From assembly GCA_036785705.1 (NCBI GenBank), contig JAWUZG010000036.1, positions 12,457,501-12,521,500 on the forward strand: a stretch of 64,000 nt of DNA. Reading direction: 5' to 3'. The notes beneath the pieces were generated by a model. It had not been told where the DNA came from and did no database searches. It saw only the letters and a list, made by a program, of their open reading frames with translations. The DNA comes from Acanthornis magna (lineage: Eukaryota; Chordata; Aves; Passeriformes; Acanthizidae). Position numbers and translations under genes: made by a program. Position 1 is the first letter of the stretch. Every line of letters begins with the position of its first letter. Below, piece by piece: positions 26,190 to 37,400 of the stretch.

Positions 26190-26783
26190 GAAGAAATCAA
26201 AACAATGTGAGCATGCAGTTCTTTTTAGCCAGAGGAGGAGGAGGAGGTGAAAACATGTGAGGTGAAAACAACATGGAGGCACCGAGGTCAGTGGAGAAGG
26301 TGGGGGAGGAGGTGCTCCAGGCACCAGAGCTGAAAACCCTCTGCCGGCCATGGTGAAGACCGTGGGGGAGCAGGTGGTCCCCCTGCAGCCCATGGAGGTG
26401 CAGAGATCCACCCACAGCCCTTGGGGAGGTGCCCATGCCAGAGAAGCAGGGGGATGCCCGCAGGAAGCTGTGATCCAGTGGGAGTCCCAGAGACTGAGAG
26501 TTGCAAAGGCCTTGCAAGAGAGAGAGTCCTTGCTCCCGGGATGGAAGCAGCCTGGCCTCGGCTCAGAAGTCTGTACCCTATGGACAAGAGCTTGTGCTGC
26601 AGCAAAATTCGGGCGGGTTTGCTGCTTGTGAGATTGGACCCACACCAAAGAAGTTTGCAGAGGACTGTCTTTTGTGGGAGGGACCCCACGGCTAAGAAGA
26701 GGACTCTTCTCCCTGGTGAACTGACCCTGACCAAAGAAAACCCCCATACCCTGCCCCCACCCCAGAGCTGTTGGTTGGAAGGA

Positions 26784-26800
26784 GGGAGGGAGGGAGGGGG
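26784..26800 (+). other. predicted G-quadruplex within the LTR
   Basis: Four runs of three or more G separated by single A residues (GGGAGGGAGGGAGGGGG). Single-base loops predict a very stable parallel quadruplex. A further run of eight G follows near 26832-26839. The tract sits between the internal repeats and the poly(A) region of the LTR. Confidence 0.7.
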
Positions 26801-27104
26801 ATGAGCGGAGAAACAGTGCCTTAAGAGGGAAGGGGGGGGAGTGAACAAGTGGTGTCTTAAGGGCTTATTTTTACCTCTGATTTATCCTCTGACTCTGTTA
26901 GGTTAATAAGTCACTTTGCAACTTTAAATTTTTCACCTCTTTTGCCATTTTTCTGTACATCCTCCCACCAGTGGCTTACCTCAACTCATGAGTCCAGTGT
27001 GTCTGGGAGAGTTTTTCCCTCTCCTCTGCACAGCTGCGGTAGGAGAGAACATAGAGAGCAGATGTTGTAGGTGCCTGGCATTTAGCCAGGGTCAAACCTC
27101 GACA

Positions 27105-27341
27105 TTTTTGGTGGCCCGTATGGAGAATCATGAGTATTTTGAGGTAAGGATACTGATCGGGAGAAATTATGGGCAAAACAAGTATTAAGCCATGTTTTTA
27201 AGGTAGAATGGTAGTGAAGTATTTATGTTGTAATTGTAGTGAAAATCCTAGGGGTGGATTTATTGTAGGTAGCATGTTAATTTTGATGATTGTTAAATAC
27301 ATGATTCACAGAGGCGAGGGGTGGAAGCAAGGAACCCCATG
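27105..27341 (+). mobile_element. ERV leader remnant with primer-binding-site-like sequence
   Basis: Four bases after the LTR, an 18-nt segment beginning TGGTGGCCC (27109-27126) has the position and the TGG start of a retroviral primer binding site. The following sequence, to about 27300, is AT-rich and without a long open frame, as expected for a 5' leader. No gag frame follows because the inverted LTR fragment interrupts it. The priming tRNA cannot be assigned. The site is not complementary to the initiator tRNA-Met 3' end next door. The right part (27300-27341) may still belong to the inverted fragment. Confidence 0.5.
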
Positions 27342-27400
27342 GCCATCTTTTTACCCCACCATACTCACTAGCAAAAACTGGGCCAAGCAAAACCAACACA
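27342..27400 (-). mobile_element. inverted 5' fragment of the same LTR
   Basis: On the minus strand this starts TGTGTTGG, ending at base 27400 in plus coordinates. It repeats the first bases of the LTR at 25983. The 34 bp at 27364-27397 are the exact reverse complement of 25986-26019, and the similarity continues for 22 more bases with five mismatches. The shared stretch departs from the family sequence as I recall it, so the two ends probably share a recent common source. Together they form a fold-back of about 56-bp arms around a 1.3 kb loop. Confidence 0.85.
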
Positions 27401-28982
27401 ATCAATTCATCAGAAAAAAACAAGCAGTTGGAGAGAAAAGGAAATTTTTTCCTTGGTTTCACTCTTGTTTCATTTTCTGCAGTATTGTATAGTTTTCATG
27501 ATACTGCATTCTTCCCACAACTGATTAAATATCCCAGATCCATTTCATATATTGTCTTTCCAGAGCTTGAATTCTGAGTCACTTTTTTCCTTACTTTGTT
27601 TCAAAGCCAACCCAAGAGTCTGAGGTGTTTGTACCACAAAACAGATGCATTTTGAGGCATAGGCATCCATGGGGCTACAGTTCTCTATAAAACATTTTAA
27701 ATCTGTGGAGCTAAAACCAGAAAAGTTGTGAAGTGAGATGTGAAATTCTTATCAATAACTTCTGGGCCATCTGTGATTAAACATGGTTTCTCAAGCAGAT
27801 GTGAGAGAGATAAGGAGGTGAAAGCTACCTCCTGGCCTTCCTGGGATTCCTATGGGGTGTCTTCTCGTCACAGGGTGTATATAAGCACTCTGCCTTAAGG
27901 AGTTGTTTTCCAAACAAATGGAAGCAAATGTTGCACTTGGAGAGTGGAGATCCCTAGATGTGTAACTAATCTACTTTGGGAGATAAGCTGTTAAATTGAA
28001 ATGTCTCACATCTATGACTTGAGCTGCAAATGCAGCATCAAGGAGTTTGCCTCATCAAATGAAACTGCTGCATAAATCTCAGGGTGTTAGCAACACATCA
28101 AGGTCAGATACATCCAAGAAAGCTATGCACAAAAAATAAATGGAATGTGCCTAGTCTCAAATTATCCTGCAGCAGGGGATAAATTGTTTAGGCAGCAGCA
28201 TGCTGAGATCTGTAAATGCATCTGAATATGCTACACACTGAAAAGATTGCTTTTTAGATCATAAAAAACTTTAAACAAATTCTACATATGTGACATGAAG
28301 AGCTCTTTTGAGAAGAATTTCTGTTCTGTCGATATTTACAATGGTTTTTGATACCTAGGAAGGAAAATTTGTATTTGGTAGGTTAATAATACAAAGCAAG
28401 AATAGGAAAAAAGGACATATCCAGTGGTCCCTCTTGGTGAGATGGAGAATTTCAGCTTCAAGGAAAAAATAAGGGATGTCTTCATGTGAAACTTAAAAAA
28501 AGAAGTCAGTTAATTGCTCAGAAAATTATCTGAGGTGTGGAACAATTTTCTGTTTGAAGTGAGAAAAAAAAATCTCCATGTAAGGAGTCCAGATTAAGGG
28601 AGCAGTGAATAAAGAACATTTGGGAACAAACAGAAAAATTATGTGGAAAGTAGTGGTTGGAAAGAATAAAATATTCTCAAGAAGAGCCCCTCGAGCCTGA
28701 ATCTGTCTCACTGCTATGCAGCAATGATTTGGTTGCTAGTTATTACTTGATAAAGACATGGGCAAGAAAGGGTTACTCTCATAAAAGATTGCATTGTGGG
28801 CGCTGATCTTGGCTAGCTTCTCCATTTTGCCTCCACATTTAGCTCTCTTGACCAAAGAGAGATTCCCATCAGTTATTTTCTTGAGTTTGTGTTCCTCATG
28901 CAAATCTATGGACAGACAGTAAAATGGATTGGCACCAAAGAGAAAACCTGTAATTAGGACACCTGTTCCCTGACTGCAGGGA
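27401..28982. other. non-coding, nothing recognised
   Basis: No long open frame and no sign of gag, pol or env relics of the neighbouring ERV. No further repeat was recognised. Confidence 0.5.
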
Positions 28983-29275
28983 GCTCCTGGCTCCAGTCTC
29001 TGGTTCCATGTTGATTTCTGTGTCTTACATCCAGCATAGGCTGGGAGCAGCAAGTGCCTGTCTTTTCAGTGATCTTCACTAACCAAGACCCAACAAAAGC
29101 CCCTGGAGCCCCACGCACAGCTGTGTAGGGCTGCTGCACACCTGCACTGCAGCAACCAGTTCAGTTCAGACCTGTGAGCCATCCGGGCAGACACGTGCCA
29201 GCAGCCTGAGCAGCTGAGATTGCTCCTAAGTCAGAATAAATAAAGCTGTGCTGCTGTCTGTCAGGACAATTCTGA
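28983..29275 (+). other. GC-richer segment ending in a poly(A)-site-like motif
   Basis: About 290 bp of higher GC content end in AATAAATAAA at about 29236-29245, followed by GT-rich sequence (GCTGTGCTGCTGTCTGTC). That is the arrangement of a polyadenylation site. It could be an unrecognised LTR or the end of a non-coding transcript. No terminal repeats or coding frame support either option. Confidence 0.25.
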
Positions 29276-30100
29276 TTCAATGTGGCATTTGAAGGCAACT
29301 AATCAGTTATCTCAGGGCTGTGCTCCCTTAGGTGTTCAACCAAACCATTGCTAAACTTTGTCTTACTTGAGGGGAACTGGGTTTCTTGGGAAACATCCTG
29401 TGAAAAACTTGACTCTTATCCAGGAAATTAATACTTTTCCTAGTATCTGAATAGCCTGAGGGAAATGGAGAATTGGCATTTCTTTTTTTTTTTTAAATTT
29501 TACATCACAGGCCGTGTCCTTGTTTTGCAAGGTGAAGAACATAACAACTGAAGAGCTAAAAACAAGCTTTCATTCCTGGTAATCATAAATGCCTCTTAAC
29601 TCCTGTGAGTCGCAAACAACTCATGTTTGTTTAGTACATGTGGTTTGAAAAGAACAGGATTTCTCAATTTTTCTTAATGAAATATTGGTCAAGAAATTTG
29701 CACTTCAACTTTTCATACGGTTTGTTTAATTTCAATTTTTGAAAAAAACCTATTTTGACTGATCACTAACAATTTTAATCCATGTTATATGACTTTTCTG
29801 GATACTTTTGCAGATATTAGTTACTAATTCCAGCTTCATTTTCTAACTTCTGCAGTTAGCAAAGTCTTATGTCTGTTTTTTAATATAATGTTATTTTTAA
29901 TTGCCTCCAATTACATACAGGGAATTTAAGAACACATTTTATTTCAGAGTAGTCCTTGTTTCCTTGTAAAAGTTTAGGGAAAATTATTTTGTTCTAAATT
30001 TGTAATCAAGAACTTAAAAGCATTGAGACTTACTATCACTTTTTTGGACATATTGCATCAAACTGGTTAAGTATTATTTCCATTGTGATATATCTGTTAG
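29276..30100. other. non-coding, nothing recognised
   Basis: AT-rich with a T10 run near 29484. No frame or repeat family was seen. Confidence 0.5.
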
Positions 30101-30156
30101 AGAATCATATAATAGTCTGGGTTGGAAGGGACCTTTAAAAATCATCTCAATTTCAA
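30101..30156 (-). mobile_element. CR1 LINE, extreme 3' end
   Basis: AGAATCATATAATAGTCTGG followed by GTTGGAAGGGACCTTTAAAA is the antisense of the CR1 3' terminus with few changes. Only about 55 bp remain, so this is a severely 5'-truncated copy, apparently less diverged than the one at 14319. Confidence 0.85.
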
Positions 30157-31224
30157 TTTTCATCTGTTCTACCAAAATGATTAAATATTTTTAGGTATAA
30201 TCATCTAAAGACAACAAAATTTTCTGATTCTGCTTCATATTTTAAGGCTAATTGCTCTAGTATAGGTCTACTTGAAGTTATAAAAGATTAAAGGGGTGTA
30301 GTAGCAGATGAAAGTTATTACTGGCATAATATTCATCTGCCTAGATAAGAACAACAATAAACTACTTCAAAAATTCATTTCCTGCTCAATTTGTGCAGCT
30401 ATTAAGTGGTCTGCAGCTTATTTCAAGACATTATTGGATTACATTAATAAATGCCCTACAGTTTAACACTGTGTGTTTGTGTTCAAGTCTATTAGCAAAG
30501 AGTACCAGTGTATGCTCTGTTCCATCCACTCTATTATACTGCCTATATCTAAAGCTGAGCCTTTGGGCTTTTGCCTTCTACAAGGCAGAAAAAGCCTTAT
30601 ATGCACTCATGTACAAAAAAATATACCTTCAAAGTAATGTAGACCTTTTTCACAAAAAAAAAAAACCCAACAACTTTAACGTAATGATTTACTTTGTCAG
30701 TTTCACAGAAGATGAAAATTTAAAAGTTCTGGGTTTTACTTTAAAGATAAAACCTTTGGCAGTACATCAGCCTTTCTGTTTTTGTATGCTGTATTGTAGT
30801 TATATCAGTACATAGATGTACATATCTGTACAAAGAATAAAAAATGTACTAAACACAGGCACAAAAACATAAAATGGAGGAAAAAATGTGCTTTTAATCT
30901 TAAGAATTATGTAACAGATTTCTATGTTACTGCAGAGAAAAAAAAATGTTATTGATGAGAATCCTCCACTAAGATCATATACAGATAGTACGTGGTCTAC
31001 TTGTCACTCTGTATAATAAATAAACCAATATTTGGCCAAAGTAGTCACTTTGTAAATGTTCTTCTTTCCCAAAACCATACCTGAGACGCTGTGCACAGTA
31101 GCATTAGCCCATCTTATTTCCCAGTGCACTTGCTCAATGTGTCTCATGTGTAAGCCAGGTATGACTAGATGCAGAAATAAATTTAAGGACATATTTTTCA
31201 GTTCAGACCCCCAGTCTTCAAAGA
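30157..31224. other. non-coding; one 140-codon frame judged chance
   Basis: A plus-strand frame at 30393-30815 (140 codons) includes a lysine run from an A11 tract and has no domain. AATAAA-like motifs near 30837 are not associated with a recognised transcript. Confidence 0.45.
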
Positions 31225-31483
31225 TGAAGATTTGGCTTTTGAATTTGATTTGGTATTTGTTTCTCACTAACCAAATGTGTATTAGTTGACAATAAATTAC
31301 ATTAATTTTCACCAAATCAAGTCTGTTTTGCCTATGACCGTACTTGGTACATGATTTCCCTGGCTTTACTTTGATCCATGGGCATTTTCATCTCTCCTGT
31401 CATCTTCTCTCCTGTCCTGTCAACAAGGGGGTGTAAGACAGCAGCTGTGCACATGTCTGGCAGCCAGGCATCAACCCACCACA
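31225..31483 (+). mobile_element. 5'-truncated ERVL-type LTR fragment, 3' part
   Basis: This matches the 3' portion of the same LTR family as 25983-27104. It has AATAAA at 31291-31296, followed by an AAGTCTGTTTTGCC-like block, a pyrimidine-rich stretch, and the terminus CAGGCATCAACCCACCACA. The left boundary is approximate. No primer binding site or internal sequence follows. Its poly(A) signal and terminus are better preserved than in the full-length copy, and the two differ at many positions. It is therefore more likely an independent insertion than the 3' LTR of the same provirus. Confidence 0.8.
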
Positions 31484-34400
31484 GTCTCAAGGTTCAGCGT
31501 CCTGAGCATCTGTTCATCTAAGTCCATATTTTATAAAAATAACATGTTTTCCAGGAATACTTAAAGATATTTGTTTCCACCTGGGTGTATTCTTTGTTTA
31601 ACCAGACAATGCTGAATTTACAGTTAAGCCTCTGAAGTGCTTTAGTCAATACATTTAAATACAAATTATTTAAAATCAAACCTATGTTTTAACAAAACAT
31701 GCTCTTATTGTTTCCTTCTGAAGCAAAATTTCTGCAAGTATTAAGTGCTTTGCAGTTGCACTTCCTGCCTCTTTATTAATTAAGCATAAAAAATTTCTAA
31801 ACCTCTTTAAAAGGCAACACCTTATGGTTGAGGCAGCAACAAGATTACATTTATGTCTTTAATTATTAGAGGTACTTTGTAAAATTCTAAGACAAAGATT
31901 AATTTTTTCATAGTTGGAAGTGAGTCATCCGTTTTCAATGACTAAGTGCAGAATACACAATAACCACCTTGTGGTCTGTCTAGTATAAGGCACAGCTGAT
32001 GGTCACTGAACAGTTCAGAAAAAGTAAATAATGTGATACAAATACATATTAAAAATGTTTCAGTTTATATATTTATCTGAATATCCACTGTTACAATTCA
32101 TAGTCTTTGTGTAAAACAATATTGCTGTTTTCCACAGCACACCTAATCTGTATGCTGACTGAACATTTAAAAGCACGGTTCAACATTTAGCTGCTGTAGA
32201 AATGAATTGTGTGAGGGTAATATTTTGCTAGCAAGTCAGAAAATATCACTTGCAAATTTGTCTTGCTACAAGCATTGTGTACTACCTTAGGCAAAATGCG
32301 TCATGTTTCCCTAATAACATCATGTTTCCCTTTCCCCACGCAATATCTGAATAATGATCTTGACATGGGATATTTATTTGGGAGGCTTTGTTCAATTTGA
32401 AAAGCACTTTCATATCCTTAGATAAAGAGGATGATTTGAGTAAAACCAGTTTTTTTCTGCGGTGAAAATGGCTCCCCTGACAACCACCATAAAAGACAAG
32501 GAATGTAGCAAGAATGAAATTTTAGAAGTTCAATGATTTTTATTAACTAGATTTTTGCTCTGATGTTTCAGAAGTCTCAATTCACCATTCCCACATAGTT
32601 TAACTAGCTATCCTTGGTAAGCCTGTTGAAGGTGCATTACTAATACCGTCCTACTTTCACTTCTCGCTTCACAAGGTTCTCTTCATACTGTATTATGTTA
32701 GCCATGGCATTTGGTTATTCAGTCTGCTTCAGGGCCCTGTATGATATCTGTGACTTTTTCGGCAAATGCAAAGAAGGATTCTAGCAAAAAATAGAGCAGC
32801 TGTGTTCTACATAGCACAGGTGTATGCTGAAGATAAATAGGAATCAGCCCCACAGAAATTCTTGTATGTTGATAAGAGGTGGTATACTAGTATAAACTGT
32901 CTGAAGCAAACTACCATAACTAAATTTTGTATCAAGTTCTTCCACTCTTATGGCACTGGTCACCCAACCTGAGGTTTGTAGTTCATCCGCTAGAAAAAGG
33001 AGCAGATGACCTTCTGTCACTGTTAAGGTTTTGGTGTTTTACATCTGTTTGTTAAGAGGCCTATCTGCTTCACGAGGCTGCAAACACACCAGAGCATTGA
33101 ACAGCTGTGATCCAGCTGCTGCATCGGCTGCAGAAGGACAGACAGAGCTGCACAGTCAGCCCTGCTCCTGTCCCTCCATGCTGGGAGGCCCTGCAACACC
33201 ATCCCTGACAGCTCCAGCATGGCTCACTCCACCGGGCAGACTCCAGCTGAACTCAAGTGTGAAAAAGTGTCTGGGCTTTGTGCACAGCTGATTATTACTG
33301 TGATGAAAGGTGGTAATTAGTGTCTGCAAGTGTATAGCAAGGATGTACATTTCAGCACATATGAGACTTGCGATTTCGTAAAGAAATCCCTAGTAACCCA
33401 AAAGTAAAGAGGTTGTGCCCTAAAGTCTGGGTTTCAGCAACGTGGAATACATCAGATTTTCCTTTTGTACATACTGGTTAATTTTCATGTTATTCTCACC
33501 AGTAAGGATATGATACCTTTATTTATAATGAAGCATCTGATAACAATTAGCACATAACAGTAACTTTAGGAAACACAGAGGCCCTCTGTACCTTTCTTTA
33601 TAGATGGTCAGAGTGTTAATATTCTGGAATAATTCTCAGTGCTACACAAGGAGATTGATCATAGTACCATCTCTGTTCTCATAGATTGCATTAAAAAAAC
33701 CCAATCAGCCACTAGCATGGCACGTTTACCAGCTGTTGGGGTGGGTTAGATTTTTAATTACTAATTTGCAGTTACTATTATAAAAAAGAATGGGGTAGGG
33801 CAATTTGTTTCTGGGACAGACACATTAACCTGCCGATGGAAAGAAGGTAAACTGAAACTTCAGATTTGGGACCGACAAAAACAGGCTTCCCAGCCAGCTA
33901 TGCAGATTAAATATCATTATGCACACATGGATGGTTAGACACTGATGTCATGACACATGTGCAAGTGTCCATGCTAAAACCACTCTCCAAGCATTCGTAT
34001 TAATATTTTACACATAGTCCATAAGTCCTCTTGAGTGCGTGATTCTGAGACCTAACTTTAAATGCAGTAATTTGAAAGAAATAATGATTTAAAAATTATT
34101 GTTCTCCCAAGAGCCATAGTCACAGCACTCCATGCTAAGTTCTATAAAAATGGATTTCAGAAAAAAAATCATTCCTCCAAAGCACCTACAATCTACCTGT
34201 AGAGTAAAAGAAAGGAACAGAGCCTATGTGTGAGGTATCAGAAACATGAGATGACAGAAAAGTCTTTGAATACTATAATTTTGAGAACAAAGGAATTTTG
34301 GGCCAAATATGGTATAATGTACTTTATGATCTATGATAGTACAAACTTTTTTTTTTTTTTAATGTGGATTTCTTTAGAGCATTTGTCAAAGAAAATTAGG

Positions 34401-37400
34401 AACTTTGCAAAAGGGCATGAAAGAGGAAAAGTTGTGAAAACATTTAAAATTTCTTGAAAACTGTTCCAGTAAGTGAAATGAAGTATGGTCCCTCTTGGCC
34501 TGAAACTCTGATATTTCCATTTTTCAATCCTGTTGAATGGTGCATCAGCTGTAAGTGGTTATAGCAAGATAGTTATGGATGAAACAATTTTAACCATATT
34601 TTAATGAAGATAAGGAAAAATTTTCAAGGGCACAAATCAGGACTATACCCCAGCTGTTCACTCGTTCATTTAAGACTAATCACATAATATACAACGCTGC
34701 TTTGGAGAGGCATTTCCCTATATTTTTAATGATTTTTTTTCTTTTCAGTCCTTCATTTACATAAAGTGAGCCCTGAGGGTACTTTTTGTTTGTGAGAATA
34801 TTAAGGGCAGCCACTGTCAGACTACTGCAGCCAGGCAAAAGTGAGATTACCAAGGGAATTAGGCAAATATGAAACTGATCTTGGATTATAAATAATCTGA
34901 ATCCACCAGAGCTGCAAGCAGTGGGAGACATCTGCTATTCATACTAGCTGAGCAAGAGTTGGCTGACTTCAAGATTCAGCATAACTGCTGACTTGCAACA
35001 TTGGGAAAACATTCAGCAGACATTTCTTCTTTGATTCTGTGTTTTTCATGTTTTTTCCCTCTTATCCAATGCAGTGTTCTGCAGGTGGATCTCAAAGACA
35101 CGGGCTGACTGAGGAGATATGGCTCAGACTGCACTGCAGCAAGCGCACAGAAATTTACATGACATCCTGGTTCTTTTATGTAGATGTGAGGCCTCTGTCT
35201 GTTATTCAGCACCATAAATTGGTAGCTAAAGGAAAAGATACCCTTTCTATGAACAGGGAAAGAAATTTATCAACGGTTTGCATTCCCATCCAGACTGAAT
35301 ACAGATCTGAGACTAAAATGTAATAGGAACACAGGAATTGCCATGGTCGACCAGTGCAATGGCCCACTTAATGAGATATCCACTCACTGACATGTGGCAC
35401 AAAGAAACTAGAAGTCCCTTTAGAACCATGCAGCTGAGAAAAAGAAAGTGTATCTATTTTTCTACATGATGTTTTATTATCCAGTCAGGCTTTATTGAAG
35501 GTGATTATTAGGTTTTGATTTGTAGCAAAGGTTGAGATTGGTATCTTTTAACTGGGATTTAGTGCTCGCTTCCTGCTTGCCATTTTTGTTGTTTTTTCAT
35601 CAAGCTCAACTGAGATTCTTGATACTGATGCCTGAAAATGGATTTGGAAACCAGAGGCCATCTGCATGATGCACTAGAAAGTTATTGCCTCACAGGCATA
35701 CAGAAAAATGTTGCATCTCAGCTCCTAGCATCTACTAGACTGTGATTTATTCACTTTGCCATTTTGTCTCTTTATTTCATCTCAGACTTTAATCTGGCAG
35801 CTGCATTCTCTAGAAAAGCCTGAATTAGAAACCAACGTTGTCACGTCTGAAAATTACTTCAATTCCCACCTCTTATGCCATAGTATTGTAACCTCTGACT
35901 TCAGCAGCTGAGAAGGTAACAGCAGCTTAAACAAGAACACAACTGAAATCTAGAAAAAGGTGCAAGAGGTTAATAAGCAAAATATTCCAGCTTTAAGGTC
36001 TGGTAATTTGCCAGATGCCAGAACCAGCAGCAGAAGATGCTTCTCCTGTCAGCACTGTGCGAGTGCAGCTGAGAAGAGAGAACGTGGAAATAGCATAGAG
36101 ACAAATCTTCCATTGTCTGGGCCAAAGTATTTTATCTGAAAACAGGTTGTTGTGCCCATAAAACAGGTTCCTGTTGCTGTACTCATACACAGATTACAGA
36201 CTGAATAGGATGGAAGGAAACACTTTCTGATGTGACAATGAAAGTTGTGAAACCCTTGGGCGTGCGATGGTGACAGATGTATCAGGAGAGCTGCTGGTGA
36301 AGTGGCAACAAAGGAAAAAGCGTATAAACTCTTCTTACCACGGCATTGAGGGCTTACTGAAACACATCACATTCTCTCTAACTGTGGTCAAAGCAGGTCA
36401 GTAGGCCTCAGATGAGCCGGGACTCTGACACAGTGCATTATCTCTCATTAATATGAATGGTAGCATTCTCAGAGCATAATCACCCAGACTATTCAGTTGC
36501 TTTTATAATTCAATGATGATTCAAAATGTATTTATATAGTGCTATTATACAGTCTGTACTGAGAGAAATTAAATCAAAGGAAAGAAAGGCTGTGTCATAC
36601 AACATTTCAAAAATAAATGTTTGGATTTAAATTTAAGATTACTGATTGCCTATGCTGTGCTCTAAACATCAGACAACACTCTTGAAAAGAGAACATTTGA
36701 AAGTATAATCTTTTTAGCTCTCAAGGAGCTCTGAAAAATCAAGAAACACATTCCTGATTGATTCCCAGATAGAATCAAGAGAGTACATCTACTGAATCGA
36801 CTTAATTCATTCATATTAGGGGAAAAGAGGTATCAGAACACCACTCTAATGCATAAATGAGAGTACTGTCTCTGTCTGCCAGTGTGCAGCTGGGTCTAGC
36901 AATGGCAAAAATTTCAGAAGCTTATGTAATATTTTCTATTACTGTGACAGAACACTAGAAAGGGACCAGGCATAATATTACATTGACTCACTTAAAATAT
37001 AGCCACAGCTGTGTGTAATTAATGTCCGAAGTAAGTAGCAGCTGTTTAGTTCCACTAATACTGCCTTTAACACAGGTAGTCAAGACTGCTGATGACTTTA
37101 CTTCTTCAAAATACCATTAAAAGCAGTTTGATTTCACCGTCACTGTTCTCCAGACCTGCTGCTAGAGGTCAGGTGCTAATTTGACCAAAACAAGCATATA
37201 TTGAGGTTCGATCCCGCACAGAGAAGTGCAAGGTGAGGTTTTAATTCAGCAAGGCCTAAAGCCTCTCTTTCAGCACATAAGTAATCCCTGCTGAGTCCTG
37301 TGGCTTCACAGAGTTGTTCCATGTTGAGCAAGTTTAAGCCACTTTACAGAACTGATGCTTTAAGTTCTGGATGATAACAAAGCTCTTGTTACAAAAAACC

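Larger units (their letters stand above)
25983..27104 (+). mobile_element. ERVL-type long terminal repeat, near full length
   Basis: About 1.12 kb resembling an avian ERVL-type LTR family I recall. It starts TGCGTTGGTTTTGC and continues through a CCAAT/TATTTAA promoter zone. A long series of imperfect repeats follows, containing GGAGCAGGTGGTCCCCCTGC and CAGCCCATGGAGGT-like units. It ends in a pyrimidine-rich part and GTCAAACCTCGACA, where I expect a terminus closer to ACCACA. The poly(A) signal is decayed (AATAAG at 26905-26910). No clean target-site duplication was found. Primer-binding-site-like sequence follows 4 bp after its end, so this is probably a 5' LTR rather than a solo LTR. Minus-strand frames of 106 to 195 codons within it are non-coding shadows. 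Confidence 0.85.

Noticed and set aside
26160..26848. Long minus-strand open frames (195, 186 and 106 codons) and plus-strand frames of up to 127 codons
   Set aside because: They lie within the ERVL-type LTR, which is non-coding. GC- and purine-rich LTR repeats with few stops create open frames on both strands.
30393..30815. 140-codon plus-strand open frame
   Set aside because: Composition-driven, includes a lysine run from a poly-A stretch, has no domain and no codon pattern, and is of chance length.
37146..37225. tRNA-like segment with a B-box GGTTCGATCCC and four of five T-stem pairs
   Set aside because: No matching A box, no acceptable anticodon arm and a poor acceptor stem. It is an isolated B-box-like match, possibly chance or an ancient remnant.
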